NCBI RefSeq assembly: GCF_016861785.1
Contig: NZ_BOLS01000019.1
Coordinates: 1 to 47,213 of the forward strand
Direction of reading: 5' to 3'
Origin: Lacticaseibacillus mingshuiensis
GTDB taxonomy: Bacteria > Bacillota > Bacilli > Lactobacillales > Lactobacillaceae
Length of the DNA: 47,213 bases
A program made the position numbers and the translations under genes. Under the pieces are notes generated by a model that had not been told where the DNA came from, did no database searches, and saw nothing but the letters and a program-made list of their open reading frames with translations. Below, in pieces: positions 24,449 to 33,420 of this stretch. The stretch's first letter is position 1. Every line of letters starts with the position of its first letter.

Positions 24449-27106
24449 TTACGCCTTTTTGACGTGGCGCTCCACCAATTTGACCAGCTCGACAATAATG
24501 ATCATCAGCAGGCCTGCACCCAGCACCAGCGCCCACTGGAAGCCATCCAGGCTCGTCACATGGAACAGCGAGTTGAAGCCTGGCACGAGGATGGTCACGG
24601 CAAGCAGCAAGAATGACACGAGAATCGCCCAGTTGAAGGCCTTGTTGTGGAAGGCGCCGACTGTGAACAGGCTTTGGTGAATAGATTTGACGTTAAAGGC
24701 GTGGAACAGCTGGATCAGCCCCAGCGTCGCGTACGCCATGGTCAAGGCGTCTGCGTGAATCGCGGCGTTGCCCGTGTGAACGGGCCATGTGATGCCGACA
24801 AAATAGACACCCAGGGTCAGGAGTCCTTCCAGCATCCCCTGCCAGATCACGGCTGGCCCGACGCCACCGGAGAAGAAATTCGAGGCGCGGCCACGCGGTT
24901 TTTGCTTCATGATTCCGGGTTCGGTCGGTTCAACGCCCAGCGCGATCGCCGGAATGGTGTCGGTCACCAGATTGATCCAAAGAATGTGGACCGGTGCCAA
25001 GATATCCCAGCCCAGCATCGTCATCATGAACAGCGTCAAGACTTCCCCAAGGTTGGCCGACAACAGGTACTGAATGGCCTTTTGAATGTTGGAAAAGACT
25101 TTGCGCCCTTCCTCCACCGCGACCACAATGGTACTGAAGTTATCGTCAGCCAGCACCATGTCTGACGCCCCTTTGGACACTTCCGTCCCGGTGATGCCCA
25201 TGCCGATGCCGATGTCGGCGGCTTTCAGGGCTGGCGCATCGTTGACGCCATCGCCGGTCATCGCAACGACCTTGCCGCGTTTTTGCCAGGCATTGACGAT
25301 GCGGACCTTATGCTCAGGCGCCACCCGCGCATACACGGAATACTTCACGACATTTTTTTCAAATTCGGCATCGCTTTGCTGGTCGAGTTCGGCTCCGGTG
25401 ATCACCGCAGCGTCATCGCCAGGTTCAATGATGCCAAGCCGCCCGGCGATCGCCTCAGCAGTATCCTGATGGTCGCCTGTGATCATCATCGGGCGAATCC
25501 CAGCGGCCTTCGCTTCCGCGACCGCTTGGGCAGCTTCTGGACGTTCCGGATCGATCATGCCGACCAAGCCGGCGAAGATCAGATCCTGCTCGATGGTGTC
25601 CGAGTTCACCGGGTCCGGAATGGCATCGATGATCTTGTAAGCCATCCCCAGAACCCGCAGCGCCTGTTTGGCCATGCCGGTGTTGGCGGTCAGCAGCGCC
25701 TGCTTACGGTCCTCAGTCAGTGCGGTGACGGCGGTATCGTCGACGATCTGGGTGGTGCGCTTGAGCAGCTGATCCGGCGCGCCTTTCGTGGCCACGAAGA
25801 AGGTTCCGTCGCCGAGGTCATGCACCGTTGACATCAATTTGCGTTCAGAGTCGAATGGCACTTCCGCCACACGCGGCATGTTAGCCAGTTCGGCATCGAT
25901 GTTATAGGCATGCGCCTTGCCAAATGCGACCAGCGCCGTTTCGGTCGGGTCACCAAGCATTTTGCCATTTTCTTGAATCTTGGTGTCGTTGGCAAAATTC
26001 ATGATCTGCATCAGCGGATTGGTGCTTTCAACACCGGCCTTCGCGTCATGCAGCCCGCCATCATACCAGGTCTTTTCAACCGTCATCTTGTTTTGGGTCA
26101 AAGTACCGGTTTTATCCGAGGCAATGATATCGGTGGAGCCCAGCGTCTCGACCGCCGGCAGCTTACGAACCAGGGCGTTCCGTTTCGCCATTTTCTGCGT
26201 GCCAAGCGCCAAGATGATCGTGACGATGGCTGGCAGCCCTTCCGGAATCGCAGCCACCGCCAAGGAGATCGCGGTCAAAAACATTTCCGGCAAGCTGGCC
26301 GCCTGGCGCCACATCCCAACGGCAAAAACGATCGCCGCGATGATCAAGATCATCACCGTCAGCTGTTTGCCCAACTGGCTGAGGTTTTCCTGGAGCGGGG
26401 TGCTGGTCTCTTTGGCCGAGTTGATCATGCCGGCGATGCGGCCGACCTCGGTCTGCATCCCTGTCGCCACAACGACGCCGGTGCCGCGGCCATAGGTGAT
26501 GTTCGAATTCATGAACGCCATGTTGGTGCGATCGCCGATGCCGACCTCAGTTTTCGAGATAACTGCGGTGTCTTTTTCAACTGGCACGGATTCGCCGGTC
26601 AAAGCGGACTCCTCGATCTTAAGGTTCGCGCTTTCGATCAAGCGCAGATCCGCCGGCACCACATCACCGGCTTCGAGCAACACGATATCCCCGACAACCA
26701 ATTCGTTGGACGGAATCGTGAGCACCTCGCCATCTCGCAGCACGTGGGCATTCGGCGTCGCCATTTTCTGCAAGGCATCGATTGCCTCTTCAGCTTTGCT
26801 TTCCTGGAAAACACCGAAGATCGCATTGATGATGACCACGGCCAAAATAATACCGGCATCGGCCCATTCATGCACCACCAGCCCCGCGATCAGCGCGGCC
26901 GCCAGCAGCACAATGATCATGAAATCCTTGAACTGGTCCAAAAAGCGCTGGGCGAGGGTCTTTCGTTTACCCTGGGCCAAGCGGTTAGGGCCGTTGGTCG
27001 TCAGGCGCGTTTGGGCCTCGCCTTTCGTCAGGCCGCGGGCAATGTCAGATGACACATCCGCCACCACGGCCTCTGGGGTCTGGGCATAAACAGGTTGATC
27101 GGTCAA
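24449..27106 (-). CDS. P-type cation-transporting ATPase, Ca2+/Mn2+ type
   Basis: An 885-residue P2-type ATPase with a complete set of domains: TGES (170-173) in the actuator domain; membrane helix 4 with the ion-binding PEGLP (288-292); the phosphorylation site DKTGTLT (Asp331); KGAPDQLL in the nucleotide domain; MITGDHQDTA and the hinge MTGDGVNDAPALK. PEGLP and the overall length are typical of SPCA/PMR1-like pumps that move Ca2+ or Mn2+ out of the cytoplasm. TTG 27106 is the start, with AGGAGGAG directly before it. The yybP-ykoY-like leader upstream argues that manganese export is the physiological role, as for the riboswitch-controlled ATPases of lactococci and streptococci. Confidence 0.93.
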   Translation of the reverse strand: MTDQPVYAQTPEAVVADVSSDIARGLTKGEAQTRLTTNGPNRLAQGKRKTLAQRFLDQFKDFMIIVLLAAALIAGLVVHEWADAGIILAVVIINAIFGVFQESKAEEAIDALQKMATPNAHVLRDGEVLTIPSNELVVGDIVLLEAGDVVPADLRLIESANLKIEESALTGESVPVEKDTAVISKTEVGIGDRTNMAFMNSNITYGRGTGVVVATGMQTEVGRIAGMINSAKETSTPLQENLSQLGKQLTVMILIIAAIVFAVGMWRQAASLPEMFLTAISLAVAAIPEGLPAIVTIILALGTQKMAKRNALVRKLPAVETLGSTDIIASDKTGTLTQNKMTVEKTWYDGGLHDAKAGVESTNPLMQIMNFANDTKIQENGKMLGDPTETALVAFGKAHAYNIDAELANMPRVAEVPFDSERKLMSTVHDLGDGTFFVATKGAPDQLLKRTTQIVDDTAVTALTEDRKQALLTANTGMAKQALRVLGMAYKIIDAIPDPVNSDTIEQDLIFAGLVGMIDPERPEAAQAVAEAKAAGIRPMMITGDHQDTAEAIAGRLGIIEPGDDAAVITGAELDQQSDAEFEKNVVKYSVYARVAPEHKVRIVNAWQKRGKVVAMTGDGVNDAPALKAADIGIGMGITGTEVSKGASDMVLADDNFSTIVVAVEEGRKVFSNIQKAIQYLLSANLGEVLTLFMMTMLGWDILAPVHILWINLVTDTIPAIALGVEPTEPGIMKQKPRGRASNFFSGGVGPAVIWQGMLEGLLTLGVYFVGITWPVHTGNAAIHADALTMAYATLGLIQLFHAFNVKSIHQSLFTVGAFHNKAFNWAILVSFLLLAVTILVPGFNSLFHVTSLDGFQWALVLGAGLLMIIIVELVKLVERHVKKA

Positions 27107-27177
27107 TTGAACTCCTCCTCTGGGTGGTCACTTGATTGCGCCACCGTTCTTTCTAGCCATCAGGGCCGCCTAGCGGT

Positions 27178-27298
27178 AAAAAAAGAGACTCATGCCTGCA
27201 CATGCAGACATAAGTCTCACTAATTAAGACAACACCAGATTAACTCTCTAGTTGGTGGCGTTGCCGCGGTTAGACCGCTAGTTACTCCCTTATGCGTT
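27178..27298 (-). promoter_or_regulatory. yybP-ykoY-type manganese riboswitch with terminator
   Basis: The minus-strand leader has P1 CATAAG/CTTATG (27294-27289/27214-27209), with GGGAGTAAC just inside it. It then has a GCGGT-CTA-ACCGC arm, CAACGCC, and a CACCA/TGGTG arm followed by GTTGTC. This order fits the yybP-ykoY class. The 3' strand of P1 is shared with a terminator, GAGACT...AGTCTC plus seven T (27218-27178), so metal binding to the aptamer would favour read-through into the ATPase. Family membership is by eye; no covariance model was run. Confidence 0.72.
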
Positions 27299-27304
27299 AT
27301 GGAC

Positions 27305-27333
27305 ATTATAACGGACTGACACGGGATGCACAA
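27305..27333 (-). promoter_or_regulatory. Promoter of the riboswitch-ATPase transcript
   Basis: Minus-strand TTGTGC (27333-27328), a 17-base spacer, consensus TATAAT (27310-27305), placing the start at about 27298, immediately before the aptamer. Confidence 0.8.
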
Positions 27334-27365
27334 GAGACCCAAGAGCCGTTTTGTCTCGCCTCAGA

Positions 27366-29315
27366 TCAAAACGCTTTCATCACATCGACGATTCTCTTGC
27401 AAGCTTTTGTATCCCGGAATTCGTACAAACTTTTTTCGACAATGGTTCGATACTGGTCGTCCAGCACATTGCGCCGGCGCTTAGTCGCCAGATAATCAAT
27501 GACCTGACTTTCCTCGGCATAGGCAGGACCTGGAAGATATAACTCCCCTGTTTTTAGATGATCATTCTCAGGGGCAAATTGATAGTAGACAACGGGGCGT
27601 CCTAGCAGCGCAAAATCGATGCCGACGCTCGAGTAATCAGTGACGAGTGTGCCATGCGTGAGCAACAGCTGCTGAACATCAGCCTCGTCCTCAGAGATCA
27701 CCCTGACGTTAGGCGCGTGAAAGAGGTGCGAAAACTTTTGGAAGTTGTGATGGAGATACAGGTCCACGGTAAAATCGAGCGCCGCCAGTTCCTTTGACGC
27801 CAAAAAGTGTGAAAGCTGCTGATAGAAGTCCGTTTGCATAAAGTCTGTATCTGACAGCTTCACCAATTTCTGACGCCATGTTGGCATGACCAGTAGCGAG
27901 TTGCGATAGCGGAAAGCCGATAAGCGACCTCTGTGGCGAAGAAGTTTATCAAAACGCGCAAACCCTGTAATTGCCACTTCATTTGGTAAATAGCCCATTT
28001 CGTCTATGACCAGTTGCCGTTCACGCTCGGAACAAACAAGAAACATATCAGTAAAATTCGGATCGGCAGTTTTCCCATAAACCCAACTAACATTCTTGGC
28101 GGCCGTTATTCCATGCTGAAGAAAGATCTTGTGCATCTGAGTTTTTTCGGTCAAAAAGTCATTTCTCCACATCGGGAGCGCAAAAATTGAAGAGTGACTG
28201 TGACACAGGAATTGGGCTCTGCGGAAAAGGCTGAAATGCTCTTTTGAGCGATAAAAGACCACATTGGCCCGATAGTCCGCTAAGTTCTTGAGATCGGGCG
28301 AATCCCGACTGATCAGGTAATAGCTCTCAAAATTCTTCTGTTCGTGCTTCTGTAAATACTTAAAGAAAGCGAGGCCATTGTCTTGCGCTTTTTCAGGATA
28401 TTCGCAGACTAGGACAATGGGTCGCTGTGAGGCCGCCGTTTCTTGGGGCATTTGCTGGAGGTAACTGACAGCCTCCTCTGGAATGACAGTCTCTCTGAAA
28501 GAAAGGTTGCCGTACAGTGTGAGGTACCAATAAAACGACGCCGAGAAGCCGGGTTTGTAAGGGACGATCGTTGTCTCAGTTGGCAATGCAGCCTCTTGAG
28601 CAGATAACCTCAACCAGGGCCGAGCAAGCGCAACGCCTTCTTTCGAGAAACGGATAAAGACGTCATACAGCGAGGTGTCATAGGTGTTGTCGAGTTGGTC
28701 AGGCTTGTCAAACAGCGTTGAAAAAAGACTTTCTGGTGAAAAGCAGATCTCCGCCGTCTGGTTTCCACTTGCCGTCAACTCGCTCAACGGAAAGGCTGTT
28801 GACTCGTAGACCCGGTCTGTGTCGCGGACCCGAACTTGCAACTGAACGGATGATAGCGCCAAATAGCGTGGCGTGACTTCGACCCCAATTCGTAGGCCAT
28901 CTGAATCCCCACCTAAAGTCGTGGCTTGCCAGCTAGTCAGATAGGTCTTGATGCTTGGCAACAGGCTGTGAATCAGACGTAACTTACCATCAAACGCAAC
29001 GTAAAGGGAGACAAGGTCATCGCCCACTTTCACCGCCAAAGCGTTCGGATGCGCGTCCAAGCAAAATGTAAAATCATCCGTTGAAACAGGCTCGGCTTCT
29101 CCGAAGAGAATATCCGCGCGATCTTTGATTCCCACCTCAAGCACGCCATCTAACTCGGCCGCCGTCAGTTGGTAGCGATTAGCCCCACAGTCAGTGAATG
29201 AGACAGTCTTGGCTGTCTTTTTTCCAATAACGCGAATGTTGGGGAGCGGTGTTGTCGCCTTAATGACCAGCAAGCCATCCGCGGTTGTATAAGCGTCCAG
29301 ATTCTGCTTGACCAA
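27366..29315 (-). CDS. TagF-like CDP-glycerol glycerophosphotransferase with beta-rich N-terminal domain
   Basis: A 649-residue protein. Residues 1 to about 300 are beta-rich and unlike known catalytic domains. About 310-645 are a Glyphos_transf domain with EYPEKAQDNGLAFFKYLQKH, LQHGITAAKNVSWVYGK, ITGFARFDKLL, VMPTWRQ and LVTDYSSVGIDFALLGRPVVYYQF. It matches domain 1 of the double enzyme at 15677-18991 along its length. TTG 29315 is the start, because AGGAGG lies six bases upstream; the frame is open further to 29351. It is the last gene of tagA-pncB-nadE-tagF-like. It may extend or start a glycerol-phosphate polymer. Confidence 0.88.
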   Translation of the reverse strand: MVKQNLDAYTTADGLLVIKATTPLPNIRVIGKKTAKTVSFTDCGANRYQLTAAELDGVLEVGIKDRADILFGEAEPVSTDDFTFCLDAHPNALAVKVGDDLVSLYVAFDGKLRLIHSLLPSIKTYLTSWQATTLGGDSDGLRIGVEVTPRYLALSSVQLQVRVRDTDRVYESTAFPLSELTASGNQTAEICFSPESLFSTLFDKPDQLDNTYDTSLYDVFIRFSKEGVALARPWLRLSAQEAALPTETTIVPYKPGFSASFYWYLTLYGNLSFRETVIPEEAVSYLQQMPQETAASQRPIVLVCEYPEKAQDNGLAFFKYLQKHEQKNFESYYLISRDSPDLKNLADYRANVVFYRSKEHFSLFRRAQFLCHSHSSIFALPMWRNDFLTEKTQMHKIFLQHGITAAKNVSWVYGKTADPNFTDMFLVCSERERQLVIDEMGYLPNEVAITGFARFDKLLRHRGRLSAFRYRNSLLVMPTWRQKLVKLSDTDFMQTDFYQQLSHFLASKELAALDFTVDLYLHHNFQKFSHLFHAPNVRVISEDEADVQQLLLTHGTLVTDYSSVGIDFALLGRPVVYYQFAPENDHLKTGELYLPGPAYAEESQVIDYLATKRRRNVLDDQYRTIVEKSLYEFRDTKACKRIVDVMKAF

Positions 29316-29368
29316 AGTGATCCTCCTCATCCGATGAATGACACCAAGCAAGCATCAACCAAAAATGC

Positions 29369-30196
29369 TTATTTCCAGAAATCATCAAACACTGTGATCG
29401 GCAGGTGGCGTTTGTGCTGCGTGCGCTGATACCAGCCTTCGATTGTCTCGGCCGCCTTCACATCGATGTCTTTGCCTTCCAGATAGTCATCGATCTGGCG
29501 GTACGTGACTCCCAATGCGACCTCGTCAGGAAGCGCCGGCCGATCCTCTTCAAGATCCGCAGTCGGCGCTTTTTCATAGAGATGGGCCGGGGCGCCAAGC
29601 GCCTGCAACATCGCGGCGCCTTGTCGTTTGTCCAACCGACTCAGTGGCGTCACATCCGCGCCGCCATCGCCGAACTTGGTGTAAAAACCCGTCACAGCTT
29701 CTGCGGCATGATCTGTCCCGATCACAACACCATTGGTTGCCCCAGCGATTGCATACTGGGCGATCATCCGAGCGCGCGCCTTGATGTTGCCCTTATTGAA
29801 GTCGGAGATCTGCAGATCATTGGCCGTCACGGCAGCTGTCATCGCATCCACGCTGGCCTTGATGTTGACGCGCATCGTCTCATCGGCCTTCATGAAGTCG
29901 ATGGCCGCCATGGCATCTGCCTCATCCGCCTGTTCCCCATATGGTAGGCGAACCGCGATGAAGCGAAGATCCGGCTGGCCCGTTTCCGCGCGCAATTCGG
30001 TCACCGCACGTTCCGCTAAGGCCCCGGCCAAACTGGAATCCTGACCGCCGGAGATGCCCAGCACATAAGTCTTCAATCCAGGATAGCGGCGCAAATAGGC
30101 CTTCAGAAAATCGACACTGCGACGAATCTCCGTTTGCGGATCGATCGTCGGCTGCACCTGCAAGGCCGCGATGATCTCTGCTTGTTTTTCTCTCAT
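29369..30196 (-). CDS. nadE: Ammonia-dependent NAD+ synthetase
   Basis: A 275-residue enzyme, usual length for NadE. It carries the PP-loop [16 protein letters not shown] (about 40-55), [38 protein letters not shown], cited in parts ([24 protein letters not shown]), and the C-terminal [12 protein letters not shown]. It amidates nicotinic acid adenine dinucleotide with ammonia and ATP, the last step of NAD synthesis. ATG 30196 with GGAGG eight bases upstream is the start, not the longer frame. It directly follows pncB, so the pair makes a nicotinate salvage unit. Confidence 0.96.
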   Translation of the reverse strand: MREKQAEIIAALQVQPTIDPQTEIRRSVDFLKAYLRRYPGLKTYVLGISGGQDSSLAGALAERAVTELRAETGQPDLRFIAVRLPYGEQADEADAMAAIDFMKADETMRVNIKASVDAMTAAVTANDLQISDFNKGNIKARARMIAQYAIAGATNGVVIGTDHAAEAVTGFYTKFGDGGADVTPLSRLDKRQGAAMLQALGAPAHLYEKAPTADLEEDRPALPDEVALGVTYRQIDDYLEGKDIDVKAAETIEGWYQRTQHKRHLPITVFDDFWK

Positions 30197-30229
30197 AAAA
30201 AATGCCTCCATTGATGAGCGACGCCGCAC

Positions 30230-31693
30230 TTATGCACGGTGCTTGTTGACCTTCGCACGAATCTGATTGATCAGATTCATCTTGTTGTCCCATGCTTTTT
30301 GCGATAGATCGACTGGGTAATCTTGTGGATTGAGCACACGGGTGTATTCATCCCACAACGAATCCACACTGTGCATCCCAAATTCGCGGATGTCGGTCAG
30401 CGCCGGCAACTGATAGACCAGCTTGCCGTGATCAAAGATCGGCTGAAGCACCGGCCGCGCGTCAAAATCCGTCACGGTCTTGTTGATGTAGGGATAATTG
30501 GGATGGAACATGTACAGGGAGTCGAGTTCGCGCGGATCTTCATCCGCCAAGGCGATCCAGTCGCCTTCTGACTTGCCATTGCTGTGGCGGGTGATGCGCC
30601 AGACTTGTTTCTTGCCTGGGGTCGAGACCTTTTCAGCGTTGCTGGACAGCTTGATGGTGTCCACCATCTCACCATTTTCATCCTCGATCGCGACCAGCTT
30701 GTAGACCGCACCCAGGGCTGGGTGATCATACGCGGTGATGACCTTGGTGCCCACGCCCCAGGTATCGATCTTGGCACCTTGCATCTTGAGGTTCTGAATG
30801 GTGTTTTCATCCAGGTCGTTTGAGGCGATGATCTTCACATCGGGGAACCCGGCTTCGTCGAGCTGCTGGCGAACGCGCTTGGAGATATAGGCCATATCGC
30901 CCGAATCGATGCGCACCCCTTGAAAATTGATCTTGTCGCCCATTTCGCGTGCCACACGAATCGCGGCCGGCACGCCCGAACGCAAGGTGTCATAAGTATC
31001 GACAAGGAACGTGACATCGCGGTTCGCTTCGGCATAGGCCTTGAACGCGGTGTAGTCATCGCGATACGCCTGCACCAAGGCATGCGCATGGGTACCAGAG
31101 ATCGGAATCCCGAAGACTTTGCCAGCGCGGACGTTTGAGGTCGCGTTGAAGCCGCCAATGTAGGCTGCCCGCGTGCCCCACATCGCGGCCTCAGTTTCCT
31201 GGGCGCGGCGCGTGCCAAATTCCATCAGCGCGTCATCCCCAACGACTGCGCGAATCCGCGCCGCCTTGGTGGCCACCAATGTTTGATAATTGATCATGTT
31301 CAGAATCGCCGTTTCGACCAGTTGGCATTGCGCCAGCGGGCCTTCGACTTGGAAAATCGGCTCATTGTTGAAGACAAGGTCACCTTCCACCGCCGAGCGC
31401 ACCGAGGCCGTGAAGCGCAGGTCGCGCAGGTATTGAATGAATTCCGGCGGATACGTCGTGGTCGTTTGCAAATAAGCCAGATCGGATTCGGAAAATTGCA
31501 AGTGGGTCAGGTAATCGACCACGTGCTCCAAACCCGCAAAAACAGCGAAGCCACTGCCAAATGGAAGATCGCGAAAATAGCATTCAAACACGGCATTTTT
31601 TTCCGCAATGCCTTGCTTCCAGTAAGTCCACATCATATTCAGTTCATAAAAATCGGTATGAAGCGCTAATCCATCGTCTGGATAAGTCGTCAT
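30230..31693 (-). CDS. pncB: Nicotinate phosphoribosyltransferase
   Basis: A 487-residue enzyme. MTTYPDDGLALHTDFYELNMM is the N-terminus of the bacterial PncB family, and FGTRRAQE, VDTYDTLRSG, GVRIDSGDMAYISK and SNDLDE are its active-site blocks. It converts nicotinate and PRPP to nicotinate mononucleotide, the entry step of NAD salvage. ATG 31693 is preferred (AAGGAG eight bases upstream). The longer frame to 31762 would overlap tagA, and an ATG two codons upstream sits inside the ribosome site. It is transcribed with tagA in front and nadE behind. Confidence 0.96.
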   Translation of the reverse strand: MTTYPDDGLALHTDFYELNMMWTYWKQGIAEKNAVFECYFRDLPFGSGFAVFAGLEHVVDYLTHLQFSESDLAYLQTTTTYPPEFIQYLRDLRFTASVRSAVEGDLVFNNEPIFQVEGPLAQCQLVETAILNMINYQTLVATKAARIRAVVGDDALMEFGTRRAQETEAAMWGTRAAYIGGFNATSNVRAGKVFGIPISGTHAHALVQAYRDDYTAFKAYAEANRDVTFLVDTYDTLRSGVPAAIRVAREMGDKINFQGVRIDSGDMAYISKRVRQQLDEAGFPDVKIIASNDLDENTIQNLKMQGAKIDTWGVGTKVITAYDHPALGAVYKLVAIEDENGEMVDTIKLSSNAEKVSTPGKKQVWRITRHSNGKSEGDWIALADEDPRELDSLYMFHPNYPYINKTVTDFDARPVLQPIFDHGKLVYQLPALTDIREFGMHSVDSLWDEYTRVLNPQDYPVDLSQKAWDNKMNLINQIRAKVNKHRA

Positions 31694-31709
31694 GATCATT
31701 CTCCTTAGG

Positions 31710-32450
31710 CTACTTGTGAGCTTGGCGTTCAGCGCGCCGCTGCTTTCTGACAGCAAAAACAAATTGCGGCAGGACCATCATCCGGCCGAGTCGACTGGGT
31801 TGTTTGATGAGCCGATACAACCATTCAAGATGCGCGTGCTGCATCCACCCTGGCGCGCGCTTGGCGACGCCGGCCAGCACATCAAAGCTCCCGCCGACCC
31901 CCATCAACAAGGCATGCGGCAGCTGCGCGCGCAATTGGGTCAAAAATTGTTCCTGTTTTGGCGCCCCCAGCGCGGCAAAGACCATGTCCGGGCGCGCAGA
32001 GGCCACGGCGTCAATGACGCTGGTATCGGTCAGGTCGAAATACCCATCGCGGGCCCCGGCCAGGACCAGTTGCGGATACGTGGCTTGCACCTTGGCCGCG
32101 GTCTGGGCGATCACCTCGGACTTGGCGCCGATGAGGAAAACGCGAAGGTGCTTCTCATTGGCCAGCCCCAGCAAGTCCACGAGCAGGTCGTAGCCGGTCA
32201 CGCGTTCCGGCAGCGGCCGACCCAGCATCGCGGCGCCTTGCACGACCCCGATGCCATCTGCGGTGACCAGATCCGCCTGCTTGACCAGCGCGGCAAAATC
32301 GGAATCACGCCGCGCCTTCATCACGATCTCGGGATTGGCGGTGACGACGAATGTCCCTTGCCGCGCCGCCAATCTGCCCGCGAGCTGAGCCAGCACCGCC
32401 TGCTTTGTGCCGGCGTCAAACGTCACGCCAAGCACCTCGATCTTTTTCAC
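31710..32450 (-). CDS. tagA: WecG/TagA/CpsF family glycosyltransferase TagA
   Basis: A 246-residue GT26 enzyme: VVTANPEIVMKARRD, ADGIGVVQGAAMLG, RVTGYDLLVDLL, PDMVFAALGAPKQEQF and GVGGSFDVLAGVAKRAP are the family blocks. TagA transfers ManNAc to GlcNAc-PP-undecaprenol, committing the lipid to wall teichoic acid. The likely start is GTG 32450, with AAGGTGG about eight bases upstream; GTG 32462 lies within that site. It is separated from the main tag operon by 8 kb and shares a transcript with NAD salvage genes. Confidence 0.93.
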   Translation of the reverse strand: MKKIEVLGVTFDAGTKQAVLAQLAGRLAARQGTFVVTANPEIVMKARRDSDFAALVKQADLVTADGIGVVQGAAMLGRPLPERVTGYDLLVDLLGLANEKHLRVFLIGAKSEVIAQTAAKVQATYPQLVLAGARDGYFDLTDTSVIDAVASARPDMVFAALGAPKQEQFLTQLRAQLPHALLMGVGGSFDVLAGVAKRAPGWMQHAHLEWLYRLIKQPSRLGRMMVLPQFVFAVRKQRRAERQAHK

Positions 32451-32499
32451 ACCCTCACCCACCTTGGTCGCCCGCCACGCACGGGGCTATTTGTGAAAT

Positions 32500-32508
32500 A
32501 TTATACCA
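32500..32508 (-). promoter_or_regulatory. Extended -10 promoter of tagA-pncB-nadE
   Basis: Minus-strand TGG followed by TATAAT (32508-32500), about 50 bases before tagA. There is no good -35, consistent with an extended -10 promoter. Confidence 0.6.
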
Positions 32509-32579
32509 AATTCAGCGGGCAAGCTCACCTTTTCTGCAAGGCGTTAGGAATACTTTACTGCGCCGCCCAATCGGGATGC

Positions 32580-32622
32580 AAAAACGGTGCCACGGCTCAC
32601 CGAATTGTGAGTCGTGACACCG
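32580..32622 (-). terminator. Terminator of the GntR gene
   Basis: A near-perfect stem, CGGTGTCACGACTCAC/GTGAGCCGTGGCACCG, on the minus strand, followed by five T, ten bases beyond the regulator's stop. Confidence 0.9.
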
Positions 32623-32631
32623 TCGATTATT

Positions 32632-33333
32632 TTAGCGTTCCAGGAAAAATTCAAACCGTTCGCCCACATACTGGGTGCGGACATATTCAAACGGCCGGCC
32701 ATCCTGCAGCAGTGAGATCTGGCGCAAGCGTAAGATCGCCTCACCGCGTTTGATGTCGAGGTATTCTGCAATGCGCTCACTGGCCAGCATGGCGGAAACG
32801 GTCTGCGACGCGCCGCCGATGTGGAAGCCGCCTTTTTTCTCCAAGGCGTGGTAAAAGGACTTGGTCACTTCACTTTTACTGAAATCCTTGACGAGATCAT
32901 ACGGCACCGTGGCGACCTCAAAACAGATCGGCACCTCATCGGCAAAGCGAATCCGCTCCATCCGCAAGATCTGATCGCCGTCGTTCAACTTCAACTTCTC
33001 ACTTTCGGACAAAGACGGCTTGGCGACATGATACGAGATCGTTTTGCTCGAAGGGACTTTGCCCTGTGCGAGCATGAGGTCGGTAAAACTTGTGACCCCG
33101 GACACCCGCTCTTGCACCTTCTGGTTGGCGACATAGGTCCCAGCGCCGATGCGACGCTCGAGAATGCCTTCATCCACCAGGGTCTGAATCGCCTGCCGCA
33201 GCGTCATTCGCGAAACGCTGAACGACTGGGCGAGGTCGCGCTCAGAGGGGATACGATCACCGATCTGCCACTTACCTGCCTCGATGTCCTGCCGGATCTG
33301 ATTATGAATCTGAATATAGACTGGAGATTCCAC
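32632..33333 (-). CDS. GntR family regulator with UTRA effector domain (NagR/YvoA-like)
   Basis: A 233-residue HutC-type regulator. The winged-helix domain occupies residues 1-70 (IPSERDLAQSFSVSRMTLRQAIQTL is the helix-turn-helix, given here in parts: IPSERDLAQSF; SRMTLRQAIQTL), and a UTRA ligand domain follows (about 90-233). Members of this type sense sugar phosphates such as GlcN-6-P or GlcNAc-6-P and control amino-sugar use. GTG 33333 is the start (AAAGGA nine bases upstream). Its promoter overlaps a dre-like site at 33383-33394, which suggests autoregulation. No metabolic target lies next to it, so targets are elsewhere. Confidence 0.9.
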   Translation of the reverse strand: MESPVYIQIHNQIRQDIEAGKWQIGDRIPSERDLAQSFSVSRMTLRQAIQTLVDEGILERRIGAGTYVANQKVQERVSGVTSFTDLMLAQGKVPSSKTISYHVAKPSLSESEKLKLNDGDQILRMERIRFADEVPICFEVATVPYDLVKDFSKSEVTKSFYHALEKKGGFHIGGASQTVSAMLASERIAEYLDIKRGEAILRLRQISLLQDGRPFEYVRTQYVGERFEFFLER

Positions 33334-33374
33334 TGCGCTCGTCCTTTCCTACTTGCTCTGCTGATTACCTGTCC

Positions 33375-33403
33375 AGTATAAATGGTATAGACCAACAAAA
33401 CAA
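33375..33403 (-). promoter_or_regulatory. GntR promoter with dre-like operator
   Basis: TGGTATAGACCA (33383-33394) matches the TGGTnTAnACCA operator of NagR/DasR-type regulators. It sits between a minus-strand TATACT (33380-33375) and a weak TTGTTT -35 seventeen bases upstream. Confidence 0.7.
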
Positions 33404-33420
33404 GCACCGTTGTGACTCAC

